64,000 nt of DNA from Leptospiraceae bacterium. GTDB lineage: Bacteria; Spirochaetota; Leptospiria; Leptospirales; Leptonemataceae. Below the pieces are notes generated by a model, which saw only the letters and a program-made list of their open reading frames with translations, searched no databases and was not told the DNA's origin. This document shows, one piece after another, positions 7,742 through 17,467 of this stretch (position 1 is the stretch's first letter; every line of letters starts with the position of its first letter). The stretch covers positions 310,001 through 374,000 of the forward strand of contig JAOACE010000008.1 in the NCBI GenBank assembly GCA_026418015.1. The letters are read 5' to 3'. Both the position numbers and the translations under genes were made by a program.

Positions 7742-9597
7742 TCGATTGTCCCTGGGGGTTTTGTTGTTAAGTCGTAAAAAAGATAAGAGATTAAATTCGT
7801 ATTATAAATTTTTTCTGATAATTCTTTTAATAATGTAATGGGCATCTCGTATACAGAAGCTGTCATAGCATCGGTTGAACAAATAGGACGAAGGACAATG
7901 CTTTGTTTTTTGCTGTTATCAACTAGCGGCAGTAGTACAACTGGACATTGCCAAATATCGTAGTAAATGTTTTTTTCGTTAAGAAAATTGTCAACAATAT
8001 TATCGATAATTTGCAAGGTTTCAATTCTTTGTGGAGTTAAGTATTGATGAGTTTCTAAATGCAAATGGGATATATTTTTATGATCAAAAGGAATGAATAA
8101 AATCACTCGATTAACATCATAGATTAAGTTGGGAATTTTTCGTGCAAGTTCTAGGTAAATTTCCCACTGAAAATTCGAAAAGAAATCTTTCTGGGGTACA
8201 AGAACCGCTGGATGGGCATAACTGCGTTTATCACCTTGTACACCGACGGATTTAATTGGCAATAAATAAATTTCTAATGAATGTTGATGGAGCTGATTCT
8301 GCAATTCTTGTGGTAAGGATTCTTTTATAGGTTGAATTCCTCCAGATTGTTGCTGATTGCACAAACATCTTACTGCAAGTCCTGGTCCTGGGAAGGGATG
8401 TTTTTCTACTAAATCGCGAGGAAGACCGAGAAGCTTTCCAATTTCTCTTACTTCGTCTTTGTATAAATCTCTTAATGGTTCTACTACAAGTCCTTTTTCT
8501 AACAACTCTTGGATAATTTGAACGCGATTATGATGGGTTTTAATCGTATGACTAAATTTGGTAGAGCCAGATTCAATTGTATCGGGATAAATGGTTCCTT
8601 GTCCTAACAACCATTCTTTTGTGTTTAAATTCAACTTTTTTACAGCATTTTGTTGGACTTCTATAAAGAGTTCGCCAATAATTTTACGTTTTTCTTCGGG
8701 TTCATATACATTTTTTAATCGCTCATAATACAAATCTTTTGCATCTTCGATGTATATATCGATTCCAACATTAGAAAGCATGATTTTGATCTTTTGTGAT
8801 TCTTGATAGCGTAAGAATCCTGTATCTACCAACATTCCATAAAGATGTTCTTTATCTAAGATTTTTCCTAACAAAGCAAATGCAACTGTTGAGTCCACAC
8901 CACCCGAAACAAGAAAAAATACTTTTTTATTTTCTAAGGATTTTTTTAAATAATTCATTAAATATTTTAAGTAAACTTCTAGATTCCAACTTTGTTCTAA
9001 GTTACATATTTTTATAAAATTTTTTAAAATTTTTAAACCTTCTTGTGTATGTGCAACCTCTGGATGAAATTGAAGTCCAAAAATTCTTTTTTCTGGGTTC
9101 TCTACAACAGCGTATTTACAATCTTCTGTGGAAGCGATGCATTTAAAATCCTCTGGAATTTTGATTACCTCATCCCCATGACTCATCCACACAATAGATT
9201 TTTCTTGTAAACCATCGAGGATTAGTGACTTTTCGCGTATATTTAAGATTGCTTTTCCATATTCACGGTTTTGAGCTTTTTCTACGTTACCACCCAATTT
9301 ATGCATTAAATATTGATGACCATAACATATACCAAGTATAGGTATTCCAAGATGCAATATTTTATCATCAATCATGGGAGCATCGCTATCATAAACAGAA
9401 CCAGGTCCACCAGATAGAATTATACCTTTAAAAAAATGGTTTTGATTTTTTTCGAAAAACTCATCTGGCAGCAAAATTTCGCTATATGCTCCTAATCGGC
9501 GAATTTTCGATGCAATAAGATGTGCATATTGCCCACCAAAATCAATTACTGCAATACCGCCCTGAATTTGTTCTTGATAATCTTTGAATTGAATCAT
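7732..9597 (-). CDS. guaA: GMP synthase (glutamine-hydrolysing), long form
   Basis: Converts XMP to GMP using ATP and glutamine. The N-terminal class I amidotransferase has GGPGSVYD, the nucleophile Cys91 in GICYGHQ, and His178/Glu180 in FHPE. The ATP-pyrophosphatase domain begins with SGGVDS at 231-236 and has HPFPGPGLAVR and a C-terminal KPPGTIEWE. At 621 residues it is about 100 longer than the usual 510-525-residue bacterial enzyme. The extra sequence lies between the PPase and dimerisation regions (CLCNQQQSG to the HLHLETHQ segment), similar in place to the insert of the long, eukaryote-like GMP synthases. It lies six bases after ribBA and heads the overlapping run into the SAM hydrolase and prmC. 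Confidence 0.93.
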   Translation of the reverse strand: MIQFKDYQEQIQGGIAVIDFGGQYAHLIASKIRRLGAYSEILLPDEFFEKNQNHFFKGIILSGGPGSVYDSDAPMIDDKILHLGIPILGICYGHQYLMHKLGGNVEKAQNREYGKAILNIREKSLILDGLQEKSIVWMSHGDEVIKIPEDFKCIASTEDCKYAVVENPEKRIFGLQFHPEVAHTQEGLKILKNFIKICNLEQSWNLEVYLKYLMNYLKKSLENKKVFFLVSGGVDSTVAFALLGKILDKEHLYGMLVDTGFLRYQESQKIKIMLSNVGIDIYIEDAKDLYYERLKNVYEPEEKRKIIGELFIEVQQNAVKKLNLNTKEWLLGQGTIYPDTIESGSTKFSHTIKTHHNRVQIIQELLEKGLVVEPLRDLYKDEVREIGKLLGLPRDLVEKHPFPGPGLAVRCLCNQQQSGGIQPIKESLPQELQNQLHQHSLEIYLLPIKSVGVQGDKRSYAHPAVLVPQKDFFSNFQWEIYLELARKIPNLIYDVNRVILFIPFDHKNISHLHLETHQYLTPQRIETLQIIDNIVDNFLNEKNIYYDIWQCPVVLLPLVDNSKKQSIVLRPICSTDAMTASVYEMPITLLKELSEKIYNTNLISYLFYDLTTKPPGTIEWE

Positions 9598-9603
9598 AAA
9601 ATT

Positions 9604-10824
9604 CTATAAATCTAACAAATGACCTAATTTCTTTTTCTTAGTTTCTAAGTAAAACTTGTTTTCTTCTTCTGGTTCGATTAGTAATGGGACGCGTTCTACG
9701 ATTTTTAATCCATAGCCTTCTAATCCAACGATTTTTTTCGGATTGTTGGTCATAATTCGAATGGTTGATAATCCTAAACTTCGAAGAATTTGTGCACCTA
9801 TTCCATAATCACGAAGATCCGGAGGAAAACCTAACTTTTCGTTAGCTTCTACTGTGTCATAACCTTCGTCTTGTAATCTATATGCCTTTAACTTATTCAC
9901 AATTCCAATACCTCTACCCTCTTGACGCATATATAAAAGAACACCTCTTTCTTCGCGAGCGATGAGTTTTAAAGCTGTATCGAGTTGTTTTCCGCAATCA
10001 CATCTTAGAGAATGAAAAATATCTCCTGTTAGACATTCGCTATGGACTCTAACTAATACATTCTCTTTTCCGCGAACATCCCCCATAACTAATGCAATGT
10101 GGATTTTATCATCGATGGTAGTGGAATATGCATATATATGAAATTCACCATATTCCGTAGGTAATCGAGAATCAGACTCTAATTTGATTAAAGAATCTGT
10201 TTTTAAACGATAACGAATCAAATCTTCTATTGTATAGATGTTTAGTCGATGTTTTTTTGCAAACTCCATCAACTGAGGTAGACGAGCCATTGTACCATCA
10301 TCATTCATAATTTCGCAAATTACCGCAGCTGGTTTTAATCCTGCTAATTTACACAAATCTACGGATGCTTCGGTATGTCCCGCCCTTCGAATTACACCAC
10401 CAGGAACTGCTTGTAAAGGAAATATATGTCCTGGTTTAACTAAATCTTCGGATGTTGTATTGGGATCTATTAGGACTTGAACTGTTTTTGCTCTATCATA
10501 AGCAGAAATTCCGGTAGTTACACCGTGTTTTGAAGACGCATCGACAGAAACAGTAAAAGCTGTACGATATTTTTCTGTATTATCTTTTACCATTGGTTCT
10601 AGTTGTAATTCTTTAATACGCTCGCTCTCCATTGGTACACAAATCAATCCTTTACCATAGGTAGCCATAAAATTGATGGCTTCTGGTGTAGCAAATTCCG
10701 CAGCAATTACGAGATCCCCTTCATTTTCGCGGTCTTCGGAGTCCACCAAGATGATCATCTTTCCTTTTTTTAAATCTTCTATGGCATTTTCGATTGGAGA
10801 GATTTGTATTTCCATTTTATTCAT
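9604..10824 (-). CDS. ribBA: Bifunctional riboflavin biosynthesis protein RibBA
   Basis: The N-terminal half is 3,4-dihydroxy-2-butanone 4-phosphate synthase, with [22 protein letters not shown], and [20 protein letters not shown]. The C-terminal half is GTP cyclohydrolase II, with [13 protein letters not shown], the zinc-binding [20 protein letters not shown] and [11 protein letters not shown]. Together they supply both precursors of riboflavin. The length of about 406 residues is normal. ATG 10824 is taken as the start, with TTG 10827 and ATG 10815 as alternatives; none has a clear Shine-Dalgarno. No FMN riboswitch sequence is seen in the 250 bases upstream. It probably leads the ribBA-guaA unit. 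Confidence 0.94.
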   Translation of the reverse strand: MNKMEIQISPIENAIEDLKKGKMIILVDSEDRENEGDLVIAAEFATPEAINFMATYGKGLICVPMESERIKELQLEPMVKDNTEKYRTAFTVSVDASSKHGVTTGISAYDRAKTVQVLIDPNTTSEDLVKPGHIFPLQAVPGGVIRRAGHTEASVDLCKLAGLKPAAVICEIMNDDGTMARLPQLMEFAKKHRLNIYTIEDLIRYRLKTDSLIKLESDSRLPTEYGEFHIYAYSTTIDDKIHIALVMGDVRGKENVLVRVHSECLTGDIFHSLRCDCGKQLDTALKLIAREERGVLLYMRQEGRGIGIVNKLKAYRLQDEGYDTVEANEKLGFPPDLRDYGIGAQILRSLGLSTIRIMTNNPKKIVGLEGYGLKIVERVPLLIEPEEENKFYLETKKKKLGHLLDL

Positions 10825-11075
10825 CAATTAATGTAATTCTGCTCTTAATGACAAATTTTTTTCAATGTAGTTCGAATCAAATCATTTTTATTTTTTAGTA
10901 GAAGTATGATGATTCGTAAACAGAGTAGCTTTTGATCTTTTAGGTATTCAAATATTTTTAGAAACGCCCAGTAATGATACAAATCATTGATTTTAAATAA
11001 AGTTTAAAATTTTTATATATATTTTTATTATAATTCTAAATTTAAATTGACAAAAATGATTGTGTTTATTAAATT

Positions 11076-12004
11076 GTGAAAATGACTACACATTTTTTGT
11101 ATTGGCTTATTTTTATTGTTGTAATTTCTATGATGTTAGCAATCGATCTATGGTATACAGATCACAGCAAAACAAAAATGGGATTAAAGCATGCTCTTAT
11201 TTGGAGCGCTATTTGGATTGGAGTAGCTCTTTTGTATAATATTTCTATTTATTTTAAATTTTCCGATGGTCATATTAAAGCAATGGAATTTCTAGCAGCA
11301 TATTTGATGGAAAAATCTTTGTCAGTAGATAATTTATTTGTTTTTATTATGATCTTTACTGTAATGGGTATTGAAGATAGAGACCAACCCCATATTTTAA
11401 AGTGGGGAATTCTAGGCGCAATTTTTTTTAGAATCATTTTTATTCTTACAGGTGTTGCTCTTATCGAAAAGTTTGATTTTGTAATCTATATCTTTGGTGC
11501 AATTTTACTTTTTACTGCTTACAAAATGGCTTTTATGGAAGAAAAAAAAATTGAACCAGAAAAAAATCTTTTCGTAAAGTTTGTTTCTAAGATTTTTCCC
11601 GTTAAAACAAATAATGTGCACAAGTTTTTTGTTAAAGAAAATGGTAAATTATACATAACCAATCTTTTTTAACACTTGTTTTAATCGAATCAACGGATAT
11701 AATTTTTGCATTAGATTCAATTCCAGCTGTAATTGCAATTTCAAGAGATCCGTTTATTATTATCACATCAAATATTTTTGCAATTTTAGGTTTAAGAGCT
11801 TTGTATTTTGCTTTAGCTGGAATCATGGGTTTGTTTCGGTTTCTAAAATATGGAATATCATTTTTACTCTTTTTCGTTGGTGTTAAGATGTTGATTTCAG
11901 ATTTTTATCACGTTCCAATTAATATATCGTTGTTTGTAATAGCAATCACATTAACAATATCTATCTTAGCTTCTGTTTTAATCAAAGAAAAACCTAAAAC
12001 ATAG
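11076..12004 (+). pseudogene. TerC/Alx-family membrane protein gene with one-base frameshift
   Basis: TerC-family proteins are integral membrane proteins tied to tellurium resistance or manganese export. The first frame (GTG 11076 or ATG 11082) runs through FLAAYLMEKSLSVDNLFVF, the family signature, to a stop at 11670. From 11669 the -1 frame continues with TLVLIESTDIIFALDSIPAV, the second signature, and ends at 12004. One missing T in the T-run 11665-11670 explains the break: with one more T the protein would read straight through at about 309 residues, the normal length. The cause may be true inactivation, a homopolymer sequencing error, or slippage on the T-run. The rest of the coding sequence is intact, so any loss is recent. 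Confidence 0.85.
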
Positions 12005-12166
12005 TTTTTTGTAATATCAGCCATATTTTAAAAAACGATCTACTTGATCATCGAAGCATTTCTGTGTTATGATACATTGATTTGTAATGATTGAAAATCA
12101 ATAGAAATGAGCTATCATTATTTTAGGAATGAACAGTTCCTGAATAGTTTTTTTGCTAGGGTCTTG

Positions 12167-12823
12167 AAAAATTTTTTGTTAATAATTCACACGAAATGAT
12201 ATTAAATAAATATGAAGATACAAAACTTTTATACAAATAAAAAATGTAGAACATCGATCAACATTACTCAATTTCATTATGTGTATTTGATTTATCTTAC
12301 AGAAACCCGTTTTAATGGGGATCTTTCTTTAACGATGGATTATTTGTTCAAAAAATATTTAGCCTATCTATATAAATCTAGCCAAGCACCCAATAAGAGA
12401 ACATTAACAGCAACTTATCAGCCAAGGACAAAAAACTATTTAGTACGCACAATCCATATTCAACCCACGTATTGGGGCAAGTTGCAGGAACTCAGGTTTT
12501 TTTTAGGATTATCGATGAGTTTTATCATTCGCATCCTGTTAGACTGGGAAATGGAAGAAGAACAACGTCCCATTGACCCTATATTGATAAAACCACCATT
12601 AAACTTCGAGGATGAGGAAATACATGCTGCCATCCAACTTGGACATAATTATTCTTCATATAATAGAGTGAATCATGTTAATTTAGAGGTTTATAGTGAA
12701 TTTTCTTGTCCGGCAGCTTAAAATTTATAGATTATAAATAAATTTTATTTTTTTTATTTATAATTTTATTTTATATTTTCAACCTGAAATGTTCCCATAT
12801 TGTACTAAAAAATTTTTTGTTAA
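12167..12823. repeat. 16-bp direct repeat flanking the first DUF1564-like gene
   Basis: The 16-mer AAAAATTTTTTGTTAA occurs at 12167-12182 and again at 12808-12823, on either side of the gene at 12212-12721. It is low-complexity in an AT-rich genome, so chance is possible. The placement would also fit an inserted or mobile cassette. No terminal inverted repeats or transposase accompany it. Confidence 0.35.
12212..12721 (+). CDS. DUF1564-like (possible CopG/RHH-type) protein, copy 1
   Basis: A 169-residue protein clearly paralogous to the genes at 23578-24096 and 60063-60584. Shared features are an N-terminal segment ending in a KYLxxLY helix, the central TATYQPRTK, a W-x-K-L-x-E-x-R pattern, a FLGLSMSFIIRILLDWEME block, and an acidic, variable tail. 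The central block, with a strand before two helices, suggests a ribbon-helix-helix-type DNA-binding fold. The pattern resembles DUF1564, a paralogous Leptospira family described as possibly CopG-like; that assignment is from memory. This copy is the most diverged of the three and has a different N-terminus. It stands alone between terC and the ABC operon. Function unknown. Confidence 0.65.
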   Translation: MKIQNFYTNKKCRTSINITQFHYVYLIYLTETRFNGDLSLTMDYLFKKYLAYLYKSSQAPNKRTLTATYQPRTKNYLVRTIHIQPTYWGKLQELRFFLGLSMSFIIRILLDWEMEEEQRPIDPILIKPPLNFEDEEIHAAIQLGHNYSSYNRVNHVNLEVYSEFSCPAA

Positions 12824-12869
12824 GGCAATAAATAACATTTACTTCAAATCCTTTATATTAAAACAAATT

Positions 12870-13865
12870 TTATTTTTTCTCTATGAGTTTATCTGGTTCA
12901 AGTAAATCCTCTATACGATAAGCAGAAACTTCGTAATAATTATCTTTATATAGTACTAAATATTTCACATAGCTTTTTCGTCCTAAGATCATAAATATTT
13001 CTTTTTTTGTTGCTTCCAAATCTTGGGATATGTCTAATTCAATTGTTAAATTCAATGCTTCCCAATCTTTATCTTGGGGTTTTTGTGTATTATAAAACTT
13101 GGTTGCTTTAAAATTCACAATTTCTTCTACAATTCCTTCCATTGCTGTATTTTGTAATTTCGCTGGTTTTGGTTCAATCAACTGCCAATCTTTTGCTGCT
13201 TTTGCATAAACATATCGATTGTTTTTATAGCTCAACGCGATCTTTTGAACTTTATTTTTATCAATATTAAAAATAGAATGATTTCGGAAATAATCCACAT
13301 CTTCGTATCCGGACTTAATTTTTAGGTTGTATTCTACTTGATAAATTTTATTTTCCTTATTGAGTTGAACATAACTGCTATTATTTCGTATGCTCACATA
13401 TCCAATTTTTAACTCATCTTGCTTTTGATTTTTATATTCAATAATGATTTTTGCTGATTTTTCGTTAATTCCCGCCATAGAACGATTTTCTTGTGTGTCT
13501 GGAATTTCGTAATATCGTTTTAGATCTTGTAGGGTTTCGATAAAAGATTTTAGGTTCTCTTTATCTAATTCATATTCTTGCTGATTGATAATGACTCTAC
13601 CAGAAAGATTTTGAATATATTCCTCTAAGTTTTTGAACTTTGTTGGAGCATTCAGAATTTCTACCTGATATTCTAACGATTTATCCGGAAATGTAATTCG
13701 AATCTTTTGAATTTCTGATAATCTTAAATCCAACAATTTGGGCGCTTTTTCGTAAGTTTTACTCAATAAATGAAAAGGATCATTCAAAAACAAAAAAACC
13801 AAGAATAATAATAGATTTAAAACGAATAAAGATAAGCCTAGATTTTTTTTAATTTTTTCCATCAT
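12870..13865 (-). CDS. DUF4340-domain protein of a Gld-type ABC system
   Basis: About 331 residues with one N-terminal membrane helix (LGLSLFVLNLLLFLVFLFL) and a long extracytoplasmic part rich in beta strands. The segments following LSEIQKIRITFPDK and the repeated W-x-L-I-x-P-K pattern fit DUF4340, found next to GldG-like auxiliary proteins. It ends the four-gene unit ATPase-permease-GldG-DUF4340. The start ATG 13865 overlaps the GldG stop (ATGA), indicating translational coupling; an ATG three bases later is equally possible. The longer open frame upstream only copies the GldG gene in another frame. The cargo of these systems is not known. Confidence 0.75.
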   Translation of the reverse strand: MMEKIKKNLGLSLFVLNLLLFLVFLFLNDPFHLLSKTYEKAPKLLDLRLSEIQKIRITFPDKSLEYQVEILNAPTKFKNLEEYIQNLSGRVIINQQEYELDKENLKSFIETLQDLKRYYEIPDTQENRSMAGINEKSAKIIIEYKNQKQDELKIGYVSIRNNSSYVQLNKENKIYQVEYNLKIKSGYEDVDYFRNHSIFNIDKNKVQKIALSYKNNRYVYAKAAKDWQLIEPKPAKLQNTAMEGIVEEIVNFKATKFYNTQKPQDKDWEALNLTIELDISQDLEATKKEIFMILGRKSYVKYLVLYKDNYYEVSAYRIEDLLEPDKLIEKK

Positions 13866-15565
13866 TGCTCTACTCCTTTTTTTCTGTATCGATTTTTTAA
13901 ACGAATAAATCCATAAATACCTAAAATAACAGGAATTGTCAATGTATGGATCCAAGCAAAAATCTTTTGTAATTCTACGGGGAATTGATATTGAATTACT
14001 GAGATAAAGGGCATCTTAGAACGAACTGCAATCAAATCAGTATCTCCTTGTAAATATTCTAATAGGTTTTGAACAAAAGAGTAATTGACTTTAAAATATT
14101 CAATGTTTGCTTCGTTTCTAAAAAAGATATCAGAAACTAAATAAGGAGTTCCTATCAATAGAATCTTACCTTCGGTATTTGCTAATTGACCTTCTAAAAA
14201 AGAAGATGCAAGTTCTTTGGATTTGATTTCTTTAAAAGCACTTCGAAATTTACCTTGTGCAAGTATCATCACTGGTAAAGAAGCATTACTAAATGATTCA
14301 CCTTCTTGTAGAGGTTTTTGTCCAACAAATTGTAAATCTTTTAAACTTAGCGAAGTTTCTTTACGAAGAATTGCTTTGGGAGTTGTTTTTACTAATACAT
14401 AATACTTGACTTCGGGTTGTTTTTGTGGATCATAACTTAAATCCGAAAACCAAGGAAAAATCACATAAGAAATATTTTTCGTTAGATCATGCTCTGTATT
14501 GATATTGTCTGATTCTTGGGAATAAAATGCCCAAGATGGATTTGGATATCGACCTAAATACTGTCCTAATATATCGACTTCGGGCACTGCTAAGGCTGGT
14601 TCTAAAACAATTCGTTCTTGAATTTGTAACCCATAATTCGATAAAAATTCATTCCATTGTTTAACTTCTTCTGGTATGGTAGTAAAACCTCTACTACCAG
14701 AACTAATTCCTAATTGTAAAAATTGTGGGTTCGGTGGACTTATAGTAAAATCAAACCCTTTTAAGAATAAAACTAAATTCCCCCCTCTTAACAAGAATTG
14801 GTCAAGATAAAATTGTTCAGACGAAGAGAGTTTGGGAAGACCAGCAAGAATTAACGTTTCGATTGTTTCAGGAATCGGTCCATTTAACTCAATCTCTTTG
14901 ATTTGTCCAAGATCCTTCTCGATAAGGTTTTTAAATGCATAGAGATTGTCTTTATCTTGATCTAAACGCGATTGCCATCTTCTCATCTGTAGAGTTCCAT
15001 TACCTCTTACATATCCTATACCACTGATGGTTTTCTCGTCTTGAAAAAATCGTTTAACTTCTTTTAAAAAAAGATATTCGAAATTTCCTACTATACCACC
15101 TTGCTCTACAAGAGAAATCGTAGTAGATTTATCTCCATATTGCAGGTAGATACCAAAATATCCCATCCTTACAGAAGCTTTATGGAGATCTGCTTCTTCG
15201 ATGGGAATACCTTGGATGCCGCGTTTTGTTGCTAAACTTCGTTCTTCTTCTGTTATTGGGCTGATAATTTTTAAATGGATTTTCTCTTTTCCTACGCGTT
15301 TTATATCTTCTAATAAATAGATTATAGGCTGAATTTGAGCAACCAACTGTCCAGGTATATCTCTACTAATATAGGCTTCTATTAATAATGGATATTTGAG
15401 TTTTTTTAATACACGAGAAGTACTTTCGGATAAGGTATTCACCTTTCCTTTAGAAAAATCCCACTTTATATTTAAGCTATAAGCAATACCATTAATTAAA
15501 ACAAATAAAATCAAAATATTGATAAATATAAATACTTTATGATTAAATATCTTTTTTACATCCAT
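13862..15565 (-). CDS. GldG-family ABC-transport auxiliary protein
   Basis: A 567-residue protein with one N-terminal helix (VFIFINILILFVLINGIAY) and one C-terminal helix (IHTLTIPVILGIYGFIRL). Between them is a large periplasmic domain. The opening WDFSKGKVNTLSESTSRVL, the segment VEAYISRDIPGQ-like, and LILAGLPKLSSSEQFYLDQF followed by GGNLVLFLKG are typical of GldG/YnaJ-type proteins. In Bacteroidetes GldA, GldF and GldG form an ABC complex needed for gliding; the homologous operon is widespread in non-gliding bacteria with unknown cargo. The start has the Shine-Dalgarno GAGGGA. It is coupled to the permease upstream (nine-base gap) and the DUF4340 gene downstream (overlap). Confidence 0.83.
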   Translation of the reverse strand: MDVKKIFNHKVFIFINILILFVLINGIAYSLNIKWDFSKGKVNTLSESTSRVLKKLKYPLLIEAYISRDIPGQLVAQIQPIIYLLEDIKRVGKEKIHLKIISPITEEERSLATKRGIQGIPIEEADLHKASVRMGYFGIYLQYGDKSTTISLVEQGGIVGNFEYLFLKEVKRFFQDEKTISGIGYVRGNGTLQMRRWQSRLDQDKDNLYAFKNLIEKDLGQIKEIELNGPIPETIETLILAGLPKLSSSEQFYLDQFLLRGGNLVLFLKGFDFTISPPNPQFLQLGISSGSRGFTTIPEEVKQWNEFLSNYGLQIQERIVLEPALAVPEVDILGQYLGRYPNPSWAFYSQESDNINTEHDLTKNISYVIFPWFSDLSYDPQKQPEVKYYVLVKTTPKAILRKETSLSLKDLQFVGQKPLQEGESFSNASLPVMILAQGKFRSAFKEIKSKELASSFLEGQLANTEGKILLIGTPYLVSDIFFRNEANIEYFKVNYSFVQNLLEYLQGDTDLIAVRSKMPFISVIQYQFPVELQKIFAWIHTLTIPVILGIYGFIRLKNRYRKKGVEQ

Positions 15566-15574
15566 AGAATCCCT

Positions 15575-16303
15575 CTAATATTTTTTGATTAATTGAACGT
15601 TTAAATAAAGCATCAATGCGATAAAAGAAAGGTAATAAACCAAATCACTAAATAAAATCATCCCTTTCGAGAAAGAAGTAAAATGATAACTTATCGAAAA
15701 AAAACCAAAAATAAAATTCCATTCTGGTGGTAAATGCTGTGTTAATAAATAATAATTGCTTAAAAACATGAATAAACTAACAAAAAACGTAATGATAAAT
15801 GCAACAATTTGCTCTTTTGTTAATGCAGAACATACCATACCAATGCTAATATATGCACCAGCCATTAGGATAGAACCCAAGTATAATGTAAAAGTTTTTC
15901 CCCAATCCATCATCCCCATGAGAGATATACTTAAAGTAAGAGGAATTGCAGCCAAAATAATCAAAGAAACAAAAGTCCAGCTTGCAAGATACTTAGCAAA
16001 TACCAACTGAAATTCTGTATAAGGCAAGGTCTTTAAAATTTCTATGGTTCCAGTTTTTCGCTCTTCTGCCCAAACCTTCATAGTCACTGCTGGCACAAGT
16101 AAAATAAACGTAAAAGGAAGTAGATTCATATAAGATTCAACACTTGCAATTTGTGCATCCCAAAAACCTGGAATCAAATCAAAAATTCCTAAAAAGAAAA
16201 ACAGAAAATTAAAAAAAATTGTAATCACCATAAAAACATATCCGCTTGGAGTATTAAAAAAAGATAATAATTCTTTTTTATATAAATATTTTATAGATTT
16301 CAC
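15575..16303 (-). CDS. ABC transporter permease, GldF/ABC-2 type
   Basis: A 242-residue integral membrane protein with about six helices. The N-terminus YLYKKELLSFFNTPSGYVF and the segment AEERKTGTIEILKTLPY are standard for ABC-2/GldF permeases, the latter being the cytoplasmic coupling loop. I take the GTG at 16303 as start because AAAGGAGG lies five bases upstream, overlapping the end of the ATPase gene. It should pair with the ATPase at 16316-17242 to form the membrane core of the complex. Confidence 0.85.
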   Translation of the reverse strand: MKSIKYLYKKELLSFFNTPSGYVFMVITIFFNFLFFFLGIFDLIPGFWDAQIASVESYMNLLPFTFILLVPAVTMKVWAEERKTGTIEILKTLPYTEFQLVFAKYLASWTFVSLIILAAIPLTLSISLMGMMDWGKTFTLYLGSILMAGAYISIGMVCSALTKEQIVAFIITFFVSLFMFLSNYYLLTQHLPPEWNFIFGFFSISYHFTSFSKGMILFSDLVYYLSFIALMLYLNVQLIKKY

Positions 16304-16315
16304 CTCCTACCTCCT

Positions 16316-17242
16316 TTAATTGATGGTTAATTCTCTAAATACTTCTTCTAGGGAACGTTCTAACGGTGAAAACTCTCTTACTTCCCAATCTAAACGTTTG
16401 ATTTCGTTAAAAAGATGTTCTGGTTTGTCTTCTCGAAGTTCGCAAATATATCGTTTAAATTCGGATTGAAGTATATTTTCTTCTTGAACATTCTTTACAA
16501 TAGGAACTTTTTTTAATTCTTCTAGAATATTTTCGCGATGGGATTTTGCTACAATCACGATAAAGTTGGATCGTTGTAATTCTTCTACTTTTCTATCTGC
16601 TACAATTTTTCCTTTGTTGATGATGATGACTCTATCACAAACATCTTCGACTTCTTTTAAAATATGAGTAGAAAGAATTAAAGTTTTTTCTTTGGACAAT
16701 CCTTTGATAAAATTTCGAATCGAAATGATCTGATTTGGGTCTAATCCCGTTGTGGGTTCATCTAATATGATGATTTCTGGATCATGGATTAAGGTTGCAG
16801 CTAATGCAGCTCTTTGACGAAAACCTTTCGATAATAGAGATAAGGGTGTATATAAATGTGATTGTAATTCCAATGTTTCTATTAGAAAATCCATTCTTTC
16901 TTTGATTCTATTTTGTTCTAATTGTTTTGCATAAGCCATAAACTCCAAATATTCGATTACCAGCATTTCTGGATACAAGGGATTGGATTCGGGCAAATAT
17001 CCGATTCGTTTCTTGATTTCGATATGATTTCTGGGATTTTCGTCAAAAGGAATTCCTCCAATTTCTATATAACCATTCGTAGGGGATAAATAACCTGTCA
17101 ATACCCTCATGGTAGTTGTTTTGCCTGCACCATTTGGACCAAGAAGTCCCGTAATTCCACTAGATGGATCTATATAAAAAGAAACGTTATCTACTGCACA
17201 AAATTCACCGTATTTTACTGTTAAATCTTTGACGTTTATCAT
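16316..17242 (-). CDS. ABC transporter ATP-binding protein, GldA type
   Basis: A 308-residue ATPase with Walker A GPNGAGKTT, Q-loop region RIGYLPESNPLYPEM, an LSLLSKGFRQR signature (a variant of LSGGQ), Walker B IIILDEPTTGLDPNQ, and the H-loop LILSTHIL. The C-terminal 80 residues form the extra domain usual in GldA/NatA/DrrA-type proteins. It begins the operon that continues with the permease, GldG and DUF4340 proteins. ATG 17242 is preferred over TTG 17245. The signature lacks the second Gly of LSGG, which is common in this subfamily. Confidence 0.9.
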   Translation of the reverse strand: MINVKDLTVKYGEFCAVDNVSFYIDPSSGITGLLGPNGAGKTTTMRVLTGYLSPTNGYIEIGGIPFDENPRNHIEIKKRIGYLPESNPLYPEMLVIEYLEFMAYAKQLEQNRIKERMDFLIETLELQSHLYTPLSLLSKGFRQRAALAATLIHDPEIIILDEPTTGLDPNQIISIRNFIKGLSKEKTLILSTHILKEVEDVCDRVIIINKGKIVADRKVEELQRSNFIVIVAKSHRENILEELKKVPIVKNVQEENILQSEFKRYICELREDKPEHLFNEIKRLDWEVREFSPLERSLEEVFRELTIN

Positions 17243-17467
17243 CAAAGGACAATTTCTATAAAGATAAGTTTTATATCAAGTATTTTAATGGGATGATATA
17301 ATCTTGCATTTTGATTGAATTATAGATTGAATAATCAAAATTTTTAATAAACCAATCATCTGTCTCTCCATCTGCAGAAAAGAACATAAATAAATTTTTT
17401 TATAAACGAAAATTTTTGTTGAACATTATCAGTGAAAATTAAATCTAATGATTAAAGGAGATTTGGT

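Noticed and set aside
10868-10885. A T-loop-like GTTCGAATC as a tRNA.
   Set aside because: No acceptor, D or anticodon stems can be built around it.
10825-11075. A possible FMN riboswitch upstream of ribBA or Mn riboswitch upstream of terC.
   Set aside because: No conserved core of either class is seen; the stretch is AT-rich with only a weak AATGAT/ATCATT dyad at 10973-10988.
17309-17340. TTTTGATT/AATCAAAA inverted repeat before fecR.
   Set aside because: Short, AT-rich, 16-base loop, far from the start.
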